This document shows positions 21,338 to 32,399 of a stretch of DNA of 64,000 bases, piece by piece. The position numbers were made by a program, and so were the translations under genes. The notes beneath the pieces were generated by a model. The model saw only the letters and a list, made by a program, of their open reading frames with translations. It searched no databases and was not told where the DNA came from. Origin of the DNA: Brachionus plicatilis (taxonomy: Eukaryota > Rotifera > Eurotatoria > Ploima > Brachionidae); NCBI GenBank assembly GCA_010279815.1, contig QEOQ01000602.1, forward strand, positions 512,095-576,094, read 5' to 3'. How positions within the stretch are numbered: the first letter of the stretch is position 1; each line of letters starts with the position of its first letter.

Positions 21338-22337
21338 CTCCGGAGGCATCTTGAAGTTTAGGATCAAAAAAATCAGATCAAATAGTAAGGTGCATTTAAG
21401 GCAAAACTACGTCACTACTCTGGGATTCTAAATTTTTTTACATATTCGTGTTCCCCATGTATGATAACCCATGTTTGGTGGTTTTTTTATGTTTCTACCT
21501 ATTTCAGGTAAAAAGTTATTTAACTTTGAAAAAAGGCGTTTTTTGATGCATAGCAACATTAAAAACCCTTTTTTCTCCCAAAAATACTCCGATTTGTATA
21601 TATTTTTTTTTCATTTTCTGATTTTAAATGCTTTAAATTTTATTATTCTTGATTTAAAAATAAAAAATATTCTTTATTTACCTGTTTTTTTTTTACTTTT
21701 ATACCTTTTTTTTCACAAAAAAGAGAGCCGAGCTTCGTTGGCAGGTGAATATATCTAATATTATATATCAGTAGATAGATCTACTCAATACGCACAAACT
21801 AATGAAGAGCTTTTTTTTATATGATCCCTACTTGCCAAGATATTTGCCATTTACTAGCAAAAGTCGAAGTTAATTCAAAGTTAAATAACTTTTTACCTGA
21901 AATAGGTAGAAACATAAAAAAACCACCAAACATGGGTTATCATACATGGGGAACACGAATATGTAAAAAAATTTAGAATCCCAGAGTAGTGACGTAGTTT
22001 TGCCTTAAATGCACCTTATTTTGTTTATAACTTTTGAATGGTACTTGATTAAGTCTCTCTGCAAAATGCTAAATAATGCAAAATACATGCTGAATATAGT
22101 GTGAGGCTCTGCAAAAACTCTGCATTTAAATTGCGCAGTCAAATTAAATACTTTTTAATGGCGTGCATTTTGCTGCAAAATGCAGAGATTTTGCAGAGCC
22201 TCACACAATATTCAGCACGCATTTTGCATTATTTAGCATTTTGCAGAGAGACTTAATCAAGTACCATTCAAAAGTTATAAAAAAAATACTATTTGATCTG
22301 ATTTTTTTGGTCCTAAACCTCAAGATGCCACCTCCGG
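21338..22337. mobile_element. Foldback element, block 2
   Basis: The left arm is 21338-21387 plus 22019-22123; the right arm is about 22180-22337. Reading the right arm in reverse complement reproduces the left arm with a handful of differences: first the CTCCGGAGG...GATCAAATAGTA part, then the ATAACTTTTGAATGGTACTT...GCAAAATGC part. The left arm is broken by a MITE at 21388-22016. Blocks 1 and 4 lack the palindrome, so it formed or inserted after duplication. The centre (22124-22179) is rich in GCATTTTGC words. Confidence 0.75.
21388..22016. mobile_element. MITE with long perfect inverted repeats and TA target site
   Basis: Positions 21386-21530 and 21874-22018 are perfect inverted copies, 145 bp including the flanking TA on each side. 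The element begins AGGTGCATTTAAGGCAAAAC. The uninterrupted sequence in the opposite arm of the foldback reads ...AATAGTATTTT, so the TA was duplicated. TA duplication fits Tc1/mariner-type transposition. The 343-bp middle has no convincing gene. The perfect arms suggest recent insertion or gene conversion between arms. Confidence 0.8.
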
Positions 22338-23471
22338 AATTAATCTTAATAGGCAAAGCAATAATTTTTAAAGGAGTTTGCATAGTTAAAATCAACAGAA
22401 TTCTGTTTTGTGATACTGCAATCAGGTACTAAAGAAGATAAAATCTCAAAATTTAAGAAATGCAAAATAAGGTCTTGAAAATCATCAAATTTTTTCCACA
22501 AAAGACAAGTATCAAACAAATCAACTAGCTAAGCTGAGAATCAATTTGATCGATGACAGAGCAAACAAGCTTTTTATTTAATTGATGGACGACTTCTTTT
22601 TACTAATAAATATTATTTTAAATAATATTATAAAACTTTTTTTGGCATCAAAATTTTATAAAATAAAATGCGTAAAAATAGAAATTAAAAATTTGACTTA
22701 AAATGTATAAATCATTAATTTAAAAGTTATCAATCTATCTAAAAAATATCAAATTGATTTATCATGCAGGTGGCAATTGAGTTTGTAAAAATTAAATTTC
22801 GATATTTTATTTAAAAAAAAATATTATCAATAACTTTGACCAAGAGTTTACGATGTTTGTGCTTTTCTTTTAATTCAATAGTTTAGAAAAATTTTAATTA
22901 AAATCATGGTGATATAAAAATGCAGACTGAGTATTAAATTATGTTTTTATGTTTGTTTAATTCTTTTAAATTCAAACAGAAAATAAATCTTTCAAGATTG
23001 AGAATTTTATTTTTATATTGTAAAACTAACACTGGTTCTTGCAAACGTGAAACGTTACGTCCCTAAAAAGGAACGGAATGGGCCGAATTCTTAGATTCTT
23101 TTCAATCCAGATTCTATTCAACTAAAGGGTTTAAAAAATTGTAGCTTTCTTAATTTTTATAAAATGATTGATGTCAGAATTTTAATTATTTTAATCAACT
23201 TTTCCATAGGAAGAAAACTTATTTATTTTTTAATCTTTTAAAATAAGAATTTAAAGAGGAAATAAATTTTAGAAAAATTTCAAAAAATTGCATTTTATCA
23301 AATCTTCAATTTTAAAACAGCATCTTATTCAAAAATTATGATGAAAACTAAATTTGAACAAAATTATCAAAATTATAAGCCTTACTATTTAATTTTTTTT
23401 AAGATGCTTAGTAATCTAAATAAATGTAGTTTAACTCACAAATTTTTAAATTAAATATAATCTTCTACCAA
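22338..23471 (+). promoter_or_regulatory. Conserved upstream region of WD40/chitin-binding gene, copy 2
   Basis: It matches 9190-10275. The less AT-rich island with CGTCCCT...AGGAACG lies near 23055-23085. Relative to block 1 it has an extra segment (about 22488-22585) also present in blocks 3 and 4, so block 1 carries a deletion. Confidence 0.4.
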
Positions 23472-25204
23472 ATGAGAGCAAATTTTATTATCTTTTATCA
23501 AATTTTTTCAATCTTGACCTTCAATTGTTATTGTGAAGTAGGAAGGATCCTTTTAGGGCATTCAAGAAATGAAAAGTCACTTGCAGCATTAAACAATGGT
23601 GATTTATCAAGTGGATTAGATGATCGTACAATTAATATTGGGAATACAAAAAATGGAATTGTAAAAATGACCTTGGAAAATAATTTAGTTTCGGTTCACC
23701 ATCTTGCAGTGCTAAAAAATGGAGACTTAGCAAGTTCTTTTAAAGATGGAACAATTAAAATTTGGGATCCAAATGATGGAAGCGTCAAATTCACTCTAAA
23801 TGAACATTCTAAGGGGATTTTGTGTCTTGCAGTTTTAAAAAATGTTGTTTTAGCAAGTGCATCTTTTGATAGTACAATTATAATTTGGAATACAAATGAT
23901 GGAAGCGTTAAATTCACTCTAAATGAACATTCTGAGGGGATTTTGTGTCTTGCAGTTTTAAAAAATGGTGACTTAGCAAGTGGGTCTATTGATGGAAAAA
24001 TTAAAATTTGGAATACAATTGATGGACAATTAAAAAAGACTTTTATTCCTGACTCAGGCTGGGTTTGGTCACTAGCAATACTTCAAAATGGTGATTTGGC
24101 AAGTGGATCAGGCGATAAAACAATTAAAATTTTGAATGCAAATGATGGAAGCTTAAAAATGAAATTAAATGTTAGTTCTGCATGGGCTCAGTCTCTTGAA
24201 GTGCTCAAAAATGGCGACTTGGCAAGTGGATTTGGTGATAATACAATTAAAATTTGGGATACAAATGATGGAAGTTTAAAAATGAATATAAATATAAGTT
24301 CTGAATGGGCGGCGTCCCTTACAGTGCTCAAAACACTTAAAAATGGTGACTTGGCAAGTGCAATTGATCAAACAATTAAAATTTGGAATACAAATGATGG
24401 AAGCTTAAAAAAGACCATAACAGACCCAGTTAAAACAAGATATATTAAAACACTCGCAGTACTTTATAATGGTGATTTGGCTGTCGGATATGATGATGGT
24501 TCAATTAGAATTTTGAATATAAATTTAATTTTTGGAGGTACAGAGAACAAGGCAAAGACAAAATCTGATACTCAAGATAATGAAGAAAAGTCTAACTCAT
24601 CTTATTCCAAGGAATCAGAGAGCATCATTGAAGGCGACAAAGGATGTGATTTTAATGATTTTTTAGTCAATAAAGACGATTGCAAAGGTAATCTTAGGTA
24701 GAAATTAATAAAAAGTAAAATAAAGTTGTACAAAAAGGATATTTTAATTGCAAGGATAATAAAGTAAAAAAAATGCAGTGTCCTGATAAAAAGCTATTTG
24801 ATGAAAAGTCTAAAACGTGTAAAGAATTTAAAGATGTCATTTGTGGGAATCGTTCTCTCAGTAATGAGGAAAAAGATGAAAAAGATTTGTGTAGCTCAAG
24901 ACTAAACGGCTCTTATCCCAATATTGAGAATGGTTGTGCTGAATTTTTCAAGTGTGAAAATTCAAAAACAGTCAAGAAAAGCAATTGTCCCAATGGACTC
25001 AAGTTTAATGTGATTTCTATAAAATGTGATTATGAAAAGAACATTCCACCACCTTGCGGCACCAAAATTGTCTCTAAGCATGCACATAAAACAGAATTTA
25101 ACTTCGTTATCTTGTTAAGTCTAATAACGTTTATTTTATGTCTCATAACCAGTCTTAAAGTCTTAATTTGCCTTTTAGTCTTAACTTGTCAAAATCGAAT
25201 TTGA
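23472..25204 (+). CDS. Secreted WD40-repeat/chitin-binding membrane protein, copy 2
   Basis: Exons 23472-24687 and 24738-25204 with a 50-bp GT-AG intron (24688-24737) give about 560 residues. Order: signal-peptide-like N-terminus; eight WD40-like repeats including the full first repeat (EKSLAALNNGDLSSGL); acidic Ser-rich linker; chitin-binding domain 1 with six cysteines only after splicing (CDFNDF, CKG-YFNC, QCP, TCK, ICG); chitin-binding domain 2 (LCSSR, GCAEFF, KCENS, NCPNGLKF, KCDYE, PCGTK); membrane helix; CQNRI. One repeat shows NVVLASASFDST in place of the usual NGDLASGS. No premature stop is seen, so it could be functional. The molecular role is not known; an extracellular propeller is inferred from the signal peptide and disulfide domains. 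Confidence 0.78.
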
Positions 25205-25667
25205 TAATATAATATTTTATTACAAAAAATAATTTTAAGTCAAAATAAAAATAAAAAATTATTTGGAAAAGATCTTGATTTGGAAAAGTTCATTTTTTTA
25301 TCTTATGTTATCTTGAATTTTTTTTTAAGTAAATGCAATATTTAAACATACAGAACTGATTTTCTACGAAGAATTCGTAAACAAAAATTACAATTTTTTC
25401 CCTTAAATAACGTTAATTTAAAATAGATTTGTTTAAAAGTCACAAGTAACAAGTCAAGTGCAAGTCAGGACTTTGACTTTTTTCAAAAATTTTAATAATA
25501 CAAGTCAGAATTTTTAATTATTTTAAGAATAGAATTAAAATATAAAAAAAATTATAGGTATTGATTTTTTTTATCCAGGAAAAAGGAAAACTATTTGTTT
25601 AAATTACTTTTTCAATGTAAATATTGAAACATGTTTTTTTAAACAATTCACGTAGTTTTCATAATCT
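25205..25667. other. Conserved 3' flank of copy 2
   Basis: Same as 12002-12470: a likely poly(A) region (AATAAAAATAAA near 25243), then AAGTCA-type repeats. No gene is seen. Confidence 0.4.
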
Positions 25668-25845
25668 TTTTAAATTGTTTAGATCCAAGTCATGACATGT
25701 CTTACTTATGATTTAATCTTGAATTAACTGTAGCTAAAGCACATGTTCTAACTACTATATAAACCACTAACTACTTGTTATAATTTTGGATTCCATTTAA
25801 TAAACTATTAACTAACCCTAAAGTCCAATCTCAAGACTTTAAAAA
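25668..25845 (+). mobile_element. Solo LTR of the two-membrane-segment element
   Basis: It is similar to the LTRs at 55447-55648 and 58934-59123 (CATGACATGTCTTACTTATG, TATATAAACCACTA, CCTAAAGTCCAATCTCAAGA). It lacks any internal sequence and sits in a position that is empty in block 1. The first bases of the LTR are eroded (TTTAGATCC in place of TGTTAAGACC). Block 4 has the element with internal sequence at the equivalent place, so this one probably lost its interior by LTR-LTR recombination. Confidence 0.7.
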
Positions 25846-27700
25846 ATGAATTTATAAAAAAAAAAACAAAAAAATTAGTGCTAAAAAAAAATTTTAGAAA
25901 TAAATTAAACAAGAAAAAAATCATATTAGAAAATATGAAAAAAATATAAAAAATCAATTTATAAAAAAATTTATTTTGACTTGTTAAGACTTTTTTCCTG
26001 AATTTTATACAAGTCTGATTTAAAATATCAATAATTATTATTTAATCAAAAAGTTTATTTTGCTTTGTTTACACCGAAGAAAAAAGCGTCTTCAAGACGC
26101 TTTTTTAAGATGGAAATTAAATCGGATATAAAGTCACTTCTATTATTTTTATAATTCGCTTTTTAAGAAGCATTTATAGATGGTTCTTGAAGGACTCTTT
26201 TTTTTAGACAATATTTTAATTAAATCAAGGATTTCATTTTTAATATTGATTTTAATATTAAAAAGTTAATTTTTTTACATAAAATTTATTTGAAATATTA
26301 AAATTGTTTTTAAAAATAATATTTAGAATTAAAAGAAGAGAAATTTATTTACAAAAATTGTGAAACAAATGAAAAATTAATTATTAAATTCAATTTTGGT
26401 CAAAAATAACTATTTATTAAATTTAATAGAAAAAATTTCATCCTAAGGAGTTACTCTGGTACCTTGCAGTACTTTTTGACCTAGCGACGATTTTTATAAA
26501 TATATATAAAATTAATTTTACAAAAAAACAGATGGCTTAAAAATTATGATAATAACCTTTTAAAATTCTACACATCTTAAATAGATGTTTAGTGAATTCA
26601 GTCAGAGTTGGTCAAAAGTCAAAGTCAAGTCTTGACTTAGTCTTTATTTTTTTTTAACAAAGTCAGGGTCAAAAATTTTTTTTATCTTTTTCTTTAAATG
26701 GCGCTTTTTTGGGTTTATTTAGTAGGCCGCTACAATAGCTACCTGGAATGGCAAAAAATCATATGATTGTGATCCTGACATGGATTGCCGTTCCAGATAG
26801 TTTTTATGGCGGTTGTTGTTTCAAGTCTAAATTATTAAATACAGTAAAGACTTTAAAGTGTAAAAAAAATTTCAAAGTCAAAGTGGACTTTGACTTTTAA
26901 CTATTCTGACTTAATAGTTTTACTTTTGACCAACTCTGAGTTTAGTACAAAATAAAAAAACAAAATGATAAAAAATTAAATAATTTTTTTTCTAAAAGTT
27001 TAAAATTAGCTTGATGAATGCTTGATGATCCAACACTCAAAGTTGCATGTACTGTCAAAGTCTGCCAATGATGTGCAAAATCTCTTCAAAATGCACTTCG
27101 CATGAACATATTGAAATCTAATTCCTGCTAAATTTGCAGAGTTTTGCAGACCTAAATAGCCGATGTAACTTTAAAGGTTGCATAATGTCGCTATCACGAT
27201 ACTTATTTTTAATTTATAGAAAAATAAATTATTCAATTTTTTAAGTTCTTTTAACCATTTTCTACTTTATTTCACAAAACCTTAAAAAGATATATTTGTC
27301 AAATTAACGATTTGGTTCGTGTTTAAAGTTTTTTAAATAAAAAAAAAACATTAAATTTTATAGTTTAAATCATGTTTAAATTATTTAGAGGTGAATAAAA
27401 ATTTAAAAATATGTTAAAAACTAATATATATAACAATAATTTCAAACTATTTGAAAAGAACAAATTATATAGTATTTTTCGTTATCTAAAAATTTTGTTA
27501 AAAACGGGAAAAGTCTTTTGACAACCAAAAATCTGGTTTTCATAACCAAAAAACTGGTTTTAACACACAAAAAAAATTCTAGACCAGAACTACTTTAATT
27601 TTAATAAAATAAAATAAATTTTATTTTAATATATACACAAAAAAATTTGTCATTACACACAAAAAAAAATTAATTAAGAATCTAATTTTGTCTAATTTTG
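25846..27700. repeat. Conserved non-coding flank, block 2
   Basis: It contains the 27-bp palindrome at 26080-26106, the MITE-like repeat with inverted AGTTGGTCAAAAGT ends (about 26605-26942) and the conserved module with TGCAAAA words (about 27005-27275). These match block 1 in the same order. No gene is supported. Confidence 0.5.
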
Positions 27701-27995
27701 GCGGTCTTCCTCTTTTAAATTAAATTTCTTTTGTATCTGGTGTAGTATCATTATTAATTTTAACTAATTTTTTTGAAGGCGGTCTTCCTCTTTTACGTTT
27801 GCCTTCTTTGGCATCTGAGCCTTTTTTATCATTATCAATTCTATTTGAAACTCTTTCAGTGCCTTTTTCGATTTTTTTTTTCTTATGATCCAATTCAAGC
27901 GCTTTCGGTTTCTTTCGAGGTCGACTTACTTTTGGCTTTTCAACATCACTCTCATCTTCATCATTGTTATCTTCATTTTCAGTGCTCCAATGCAT
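27701..27995 (-). pseudogene. AT-hook protein, copy 2, nonsense-truncated
   Basis: It is the same as 14229-14567, but the codon after KEI is TAA where block 1 has AAA. The third AT hook (KRGRPPKLDK) is still in frame downstream but is not translated. The second hook keeps the canonical KRGRPP. The two acidic-then-basic hooks that remain could still bind DNA, so a shortened product is possible. Confidence 0.5.
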
Positions 27996-28149
27996 ATTTT
28001 TATTTCTAAAACGATTTCTAACTGTTTAAAATTTAAGATTTTTCTTCCTCATTCCAACTAGTTCAATCTTGTCCAATATACAAGCAGCTATTTAATTTTT
28101 GCACATACCCTTGCCCAAAAATCTTTAACATGTACAACATTTTTGAGTT

Positions 28150-28413
28150 TTATTTATTGTAACATAAAACCATGATATTCACAATTATATATATATTACC
28201 AACATTTGTACACAAACTATCTATTTTTATTAGCTCATAAGCACCATCATTCATGTATTTTTGTATTTTTCCTTGAGCCTCGTAAGTTTTTACACTAATT
28301 GATTCATATCTGACCAAATCACCAAAAACTTCTAGAGCCGACTTAATGTGATACTTTAATTGGTTTGTAAAGTGAGCTTTAATAATAACGTATTTTTTCG
28401 ATTTTAAGACATG
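28150..28413 (-). CDS. Unrecognised conserved ORF fragment, block 2
   Basis: The minus strand is open for about 87 codons (HVLKSKKYVIIKAHFTNQ ... ALEVFGDLVRYES ... YEAQGKIQKYMNDGAYELI). The same frame is open at 53613-53861 with only a few residue changes, while the rest of the surroundings is full of stops. That suggests a real exon. It has no start codon of its own, and an upstream TGA precedes it. It lies just upstream of the AT-hook ORF on the same strand, so both could be exons of one gene, but I could not find a splice pair that proves it. I do not recognise the family. Confidence 0.4.
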   Translation of the reverse strand, partial: HVLKSKKYVIIKAHFTNQLKYHIKSALEVFGDLVRYESISVKTYEAQGKIQKYMNDGAYELIKIDSLCTNVGNIYIIVNIMVLCYNK

Positions 28414-28827
28414 TCATTATAATGCATTATGCATTAAAATGGAATGTTCCTTTATATAGAGCACTGGTTAAAATTTTTCATTTAAGACATGTGTTTAATC
28501 TCGAAAATCCAGCTTTTTAGAGTTTTCAAATGCCTCTCTTATGACATGTCACAAAACATGAGAAAATTTTCTTGATCATATTGTTAAAAACATATTTGCA
28601 AAAAATTTAGGAATAAGTCTTAGCTAAACTCTTTCAGTTTAATCATGTTTAATTTAAGCCGATTAAAATTTGCTTTTGTCAAATTAGTAAGAATATTTCT
28701 CTAAAAATTAATCTAAACACTTTATCTTTTAATAGATGATTAAGCGTTTTAAAACACCAGATTTAATTTTAAGATATAAAAAATATACTAAAATCTTTAA
28801 ACTTTGAAATGTTTGCTAAAATCTGTA

Positions 28828-29524
28828 CAGTCGATCCTCCGTAAAACGAATCCCCATATAACGAACTCCTCTTTATTACGAATAAGAATCCAAGAACCGA
28901 TTTTTTATAAAGGAAAAAGATTGCTAATTTTCTTTGATACAACGAACCTCTTTATAACGAAATCCCGATATAACGATCTAGGAAAAAAAACGAGTAATAC
29001 TTTTCTTAAGAAAAAAACCTTTATATAACGAATTTTAAAAAAATGACATTTTATTAGACATGTTATTTAACACATATTGAGTGAATTCAATGTAAATTGA
29101 GCGGAATTTTATTTTCGTCTTACTTTTTTTTTAATAGGATATAAATAAAATTATAATAGATTATTCAATCTTTCACTCCAAAATTGCAATATTTTTTCAT
29201 ATTTTTAACCAATAAAATTTTATATTGATTTCTAAAATTTCGCTCTATTCACTCACTATGACCTTGATAATAAAAAATAGTAAATAAATACTTGAAAATT
29301 ACTAATTATAGTTAATTAGCTTTTTATTTAATATTGAAAATTTAATAATTGAAAGTAGCTTTAACAAGCAACCATCTGTTACCAGTTTTTTTCAAAAAAA
29401 TTAACTATTAGTTTAGGGTTAGGGCCCTATCATTTTATATGGGAATTTCGATATAACTAAATTCAATATAACGAATACCGAATTTTCCGCCCAAGAAGTT
29501 CGTTATACCGATTTCATGTTATAT
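28828..29524. mobile_element. pogo/Tigger-type MITE
   Basis: The left end CAGTCGATCCTCCGTAAAAC after a TA, with many repeats of TATAACGAA and GTTCGTTATA, matches the known style of pogo/Tigger terminal repeats. The right part (about 29440-29524) has inverted TATAACGAA words, but its end is eroded. No transposase frame. Blocks 1 and 4 have different sequence here (15450-15810), so the insertion came with a local deletion. Confidence 0.6.
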
Positions 29525-29610
29525 GCAGATTTCATGTTTAGAATAAAAATAAGCTTTATTTTTCTTAACCATCACTTAAAATTGTTTTTTGGGTTTAGTT
29601 AGAAAAGACA

Positions 29611-31792
29611 ATGGATAGTGTTCTTGTAAATAATCGCCAATCTTTTAATTTAGAATCTAAAAGATCGGCAATTAAGTTAAATCACTATGATTTAACAAAA
29701 AGTAAAAGAAAAACGGCTAACAACTTACAGATTTCACGGAGTGGTCTGAAAAGCTAGCTTTAAAGTCGCGATACAATCTTTGATAAAAGTCAAAAAGTGA
29801 ATAGCCGGAAAATTTTGAACGATTGTAAACAAAAAAAAATTGATCATTTTGAGAACGAAATTCGGGTAGTTTTATTCGATGAGCAATGATCAAGTAGCGG
29901 TGACTTGTTTCCAATTACAATAGAAAATGCTCGACATATTAAGAAATAACATGAAATTTTTTGTTTATGAATAACGTTTGAAATCAAAGTATATAAATTA
30001 ATTTTTAATTATTATTAGATAATCTTATTTTAAGAAAATTAGATTAAAACAACTTTCCTCTTTTTAAACGAACATTTATTTTCAAACATCAATCAGCTAA
30101 TTATTTAGCATGATCATTGGTCATAATATTTCTTGTTGAATATGTCTCTAAATAAATAGAGTGAAATCCATATGAATTAATAAAAGAATATCCACTTGAA
30201 CAAACTAATCAAAAAATATTCACTGCATCTTACGGATGGCTAAGGAAATTTATTAAAAGGAATATCTTAGTGAGGAGGCGTCTATCAGCCTCAGGAAGAG
30301 AGTTTCCAAAAGAGTGCCAAAATATTGTTCATGTTTATTTGCGGGAAGTTAATTCTCTGATAGATCAAGATAAAATTTACACCAAGCCAGATTTTTAATT
30401 TTGATGAATCATCGTTTTATATGTGCTCTCCAAGGAACTATACTGTAGATCACCGAGGCAACAATAAATCTTACAATAAAACATGTAGCAAAGAAAAAGT
30501 GAGGCCTTCCTGTTTAATGTGTAGCTCACCAGATGGAAAAAAGCTATCTATTTTGTGTGTAGTCCCGAGTAAAAACAAATTCCTGATTTTGAACAGAATG
30601 AAAATATGATAATTATTTATGATTCTAATGGTAAGACATTTTTTGCCACTATAAAGAATTATAAAATTCATTTTAATAGGTACTTTTGACAAATATTATT
30701 ATTTCAAATATCAAATATTAAAATTTTCTAATATTTTATTCACCTCTCTCTATTTTTTTTATTTAACATAATTCAATAATTGTTTTTTGTAAAATAAATT
30801 ATCTTAAAGTTTTCTTTAAGATATTTTACAGCCTGCTGATTTTTGCTGGTTTAAAATTTTTAAAAAAAAATACAAACTTCACTGGAATGATTGGTTTCTA
30901 AATGATAAAAAAATGTTTACTGCTCATGGTAACATAGCTGGGCCTGGATACGAAAAAACGACAAAATGGATCACATTCTGATGGCTTGACTTAAATCCAC
31001 AATACATTTCTCAATCATTTAGATATTGCAGAACTGGCGAAACAAATCCAGATGAATTTCATTCAGAATTGAGAAAAATATACGTGAATGGAAAAATAAC
31101 TGTAAGAGAGTTGATTTTGGAAGTGAAGACGATGATTTTAATGATATCTTCGATTCTTACAATAATGATGATACTCAAGAAAATTAAAAACAAATAGATG
31201 ATGATTTTATTGAAGATACCGGGACAATTAGAATACCTGATGAAAACGAAATGGAGAGTGAATATGAAGAAAAAGATGGAGATTACGGACATGGTCACAT
31301 ACGCTATTTGAACAAGAAAAAAGTATAGTAACTAAAGATATTTTCATAGAAGAATTTAGTTCAGATGAAGATAAAGAAAATACTGTAAAAAAATTTAAAG
31401 TAAAGACAGGATATAGTAGAGTACTTAAAAAAAATTTAATAAATGAAAAAATGGTAAAAGTGACCTCTGAGAGAGTACCAAGAAACGACTCTCACCTGGC
31501 AACATCATCCAAAAATGCAGTCCAAGAGCAACTTCAGTCCAGAGTGACCCCAAAGATAGCAGTCCAAAAAAAGGTTGGTCATAGTATATCAAATTTAGAG
31601 CCATGTTCTACATTGGATTCAAAAAGATGTTTCACATGTAAAATATTATTCAAAGATAGTGAATTTCAAAATTCTTGGATTTCATGTGAGGACTTTGGCA
31701 ATTGGGTATGTGACAACTGTTGGCCAAGAGGTCTTAAGCCGAATCAATCTTTTTATTGTAAAAATTGTAAAAAGCTGTTGGTTTCTGATTAA
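29611..31792 (+). pseudogene. pogo/Tigger-like transposase pseudogene, block 2
   Basis: This is the longest copy. N-terminal HTH (SKRKTANNLQISRSGL), CENP-B-like domain (ESIKEYPLEQTNQKIFTAS, YGWLRKFIKRN, LREVNSLIDQDKIYTKPDF), then DDE-type domain with DESSFYMCSPRN, SSPDGKKLSI, IIIYDSNGK and PADFCWFK. These hold candidate first, second and third catalytic Asp. Then HWNDWFLND, GYEKTTKWITF, NPQYISQSFRYC, an acidic tail (DDDFNDIFDSYNNDD) and a C-terminal cysteine-rich finger (CFTCKILF, WISCEDFGNWVCDNCWP, FYCKNCK). A probable GT-AG intron (about 30680-30831) precedes PADFCWFK. Stops and frameshifts make it inactive. Confidence 0.75.
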
Positions 31793-31799
31793 AATTAAA

Positions 31800-32399
31800 T
31801 ATTATGTCATACCCAAAGACAATTATCTTGAAAACAAAGTAACTTTATAATATTTAAAAAGATGTCGCTTTTAAATATTAAAAGTAAATTGTTAAAATTT
31901 TATTTATTTGTTTAAATTTTTAATATAAATAAATGTGCGAGCCAGCTACCAAAGCATATATATAATATATATTCTACTTACTGGCAAGTGAAATAAAACT
32001 GTCTTTTATTTATCCTTGCTTGTGTCATCCATTTATTGGCGTGACAATTAATTAGATTAATGATTTATTATAAAGTATTTTTAATTTTTTTTTAAAATAC
32101 TAATAAATATAAAATAAATGACATTGTGATATTTAACAAATATTTTTACACTTTGGGATTTATTTTCTATTATTAGTTTTATTTGTTAAATTAGTTTAGT
32201 TTCCCAATAATTTTTAATTGACAAAAAATCCCTTATAAAAACATATCACTATATATGTTACTTCTTTTTAAGAAAATAATCTATTTGAGTGCATTTTCGA
32301 TATTCATGTCACAGGTTAAAATTTTTAACCAGTTTTCGATATAAAAAGACATTTCTTAATTTTATTTAAGACATTCCTTAAAAATCGAACAAATACGTT
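31800..32399. other. AT-rich flank beyond Tigger pseudogene, block 2
   Basis: It shares the TATATATAATATATATTC tract and the segment up to about 32400 with block 4 (49960-50550, inverted). It is probably transposon 3' sequence and old insertions. No gene is seen. Confidence 0.3.

Noticed and set aside
21471..21758. 95-residue ORF in the TA-flanked MITE
   Set aside because: Mostly hydrophobic translation of poly(T) tracts and one arm of the inverted repeat; the opposite arm shows it is structural sequence.
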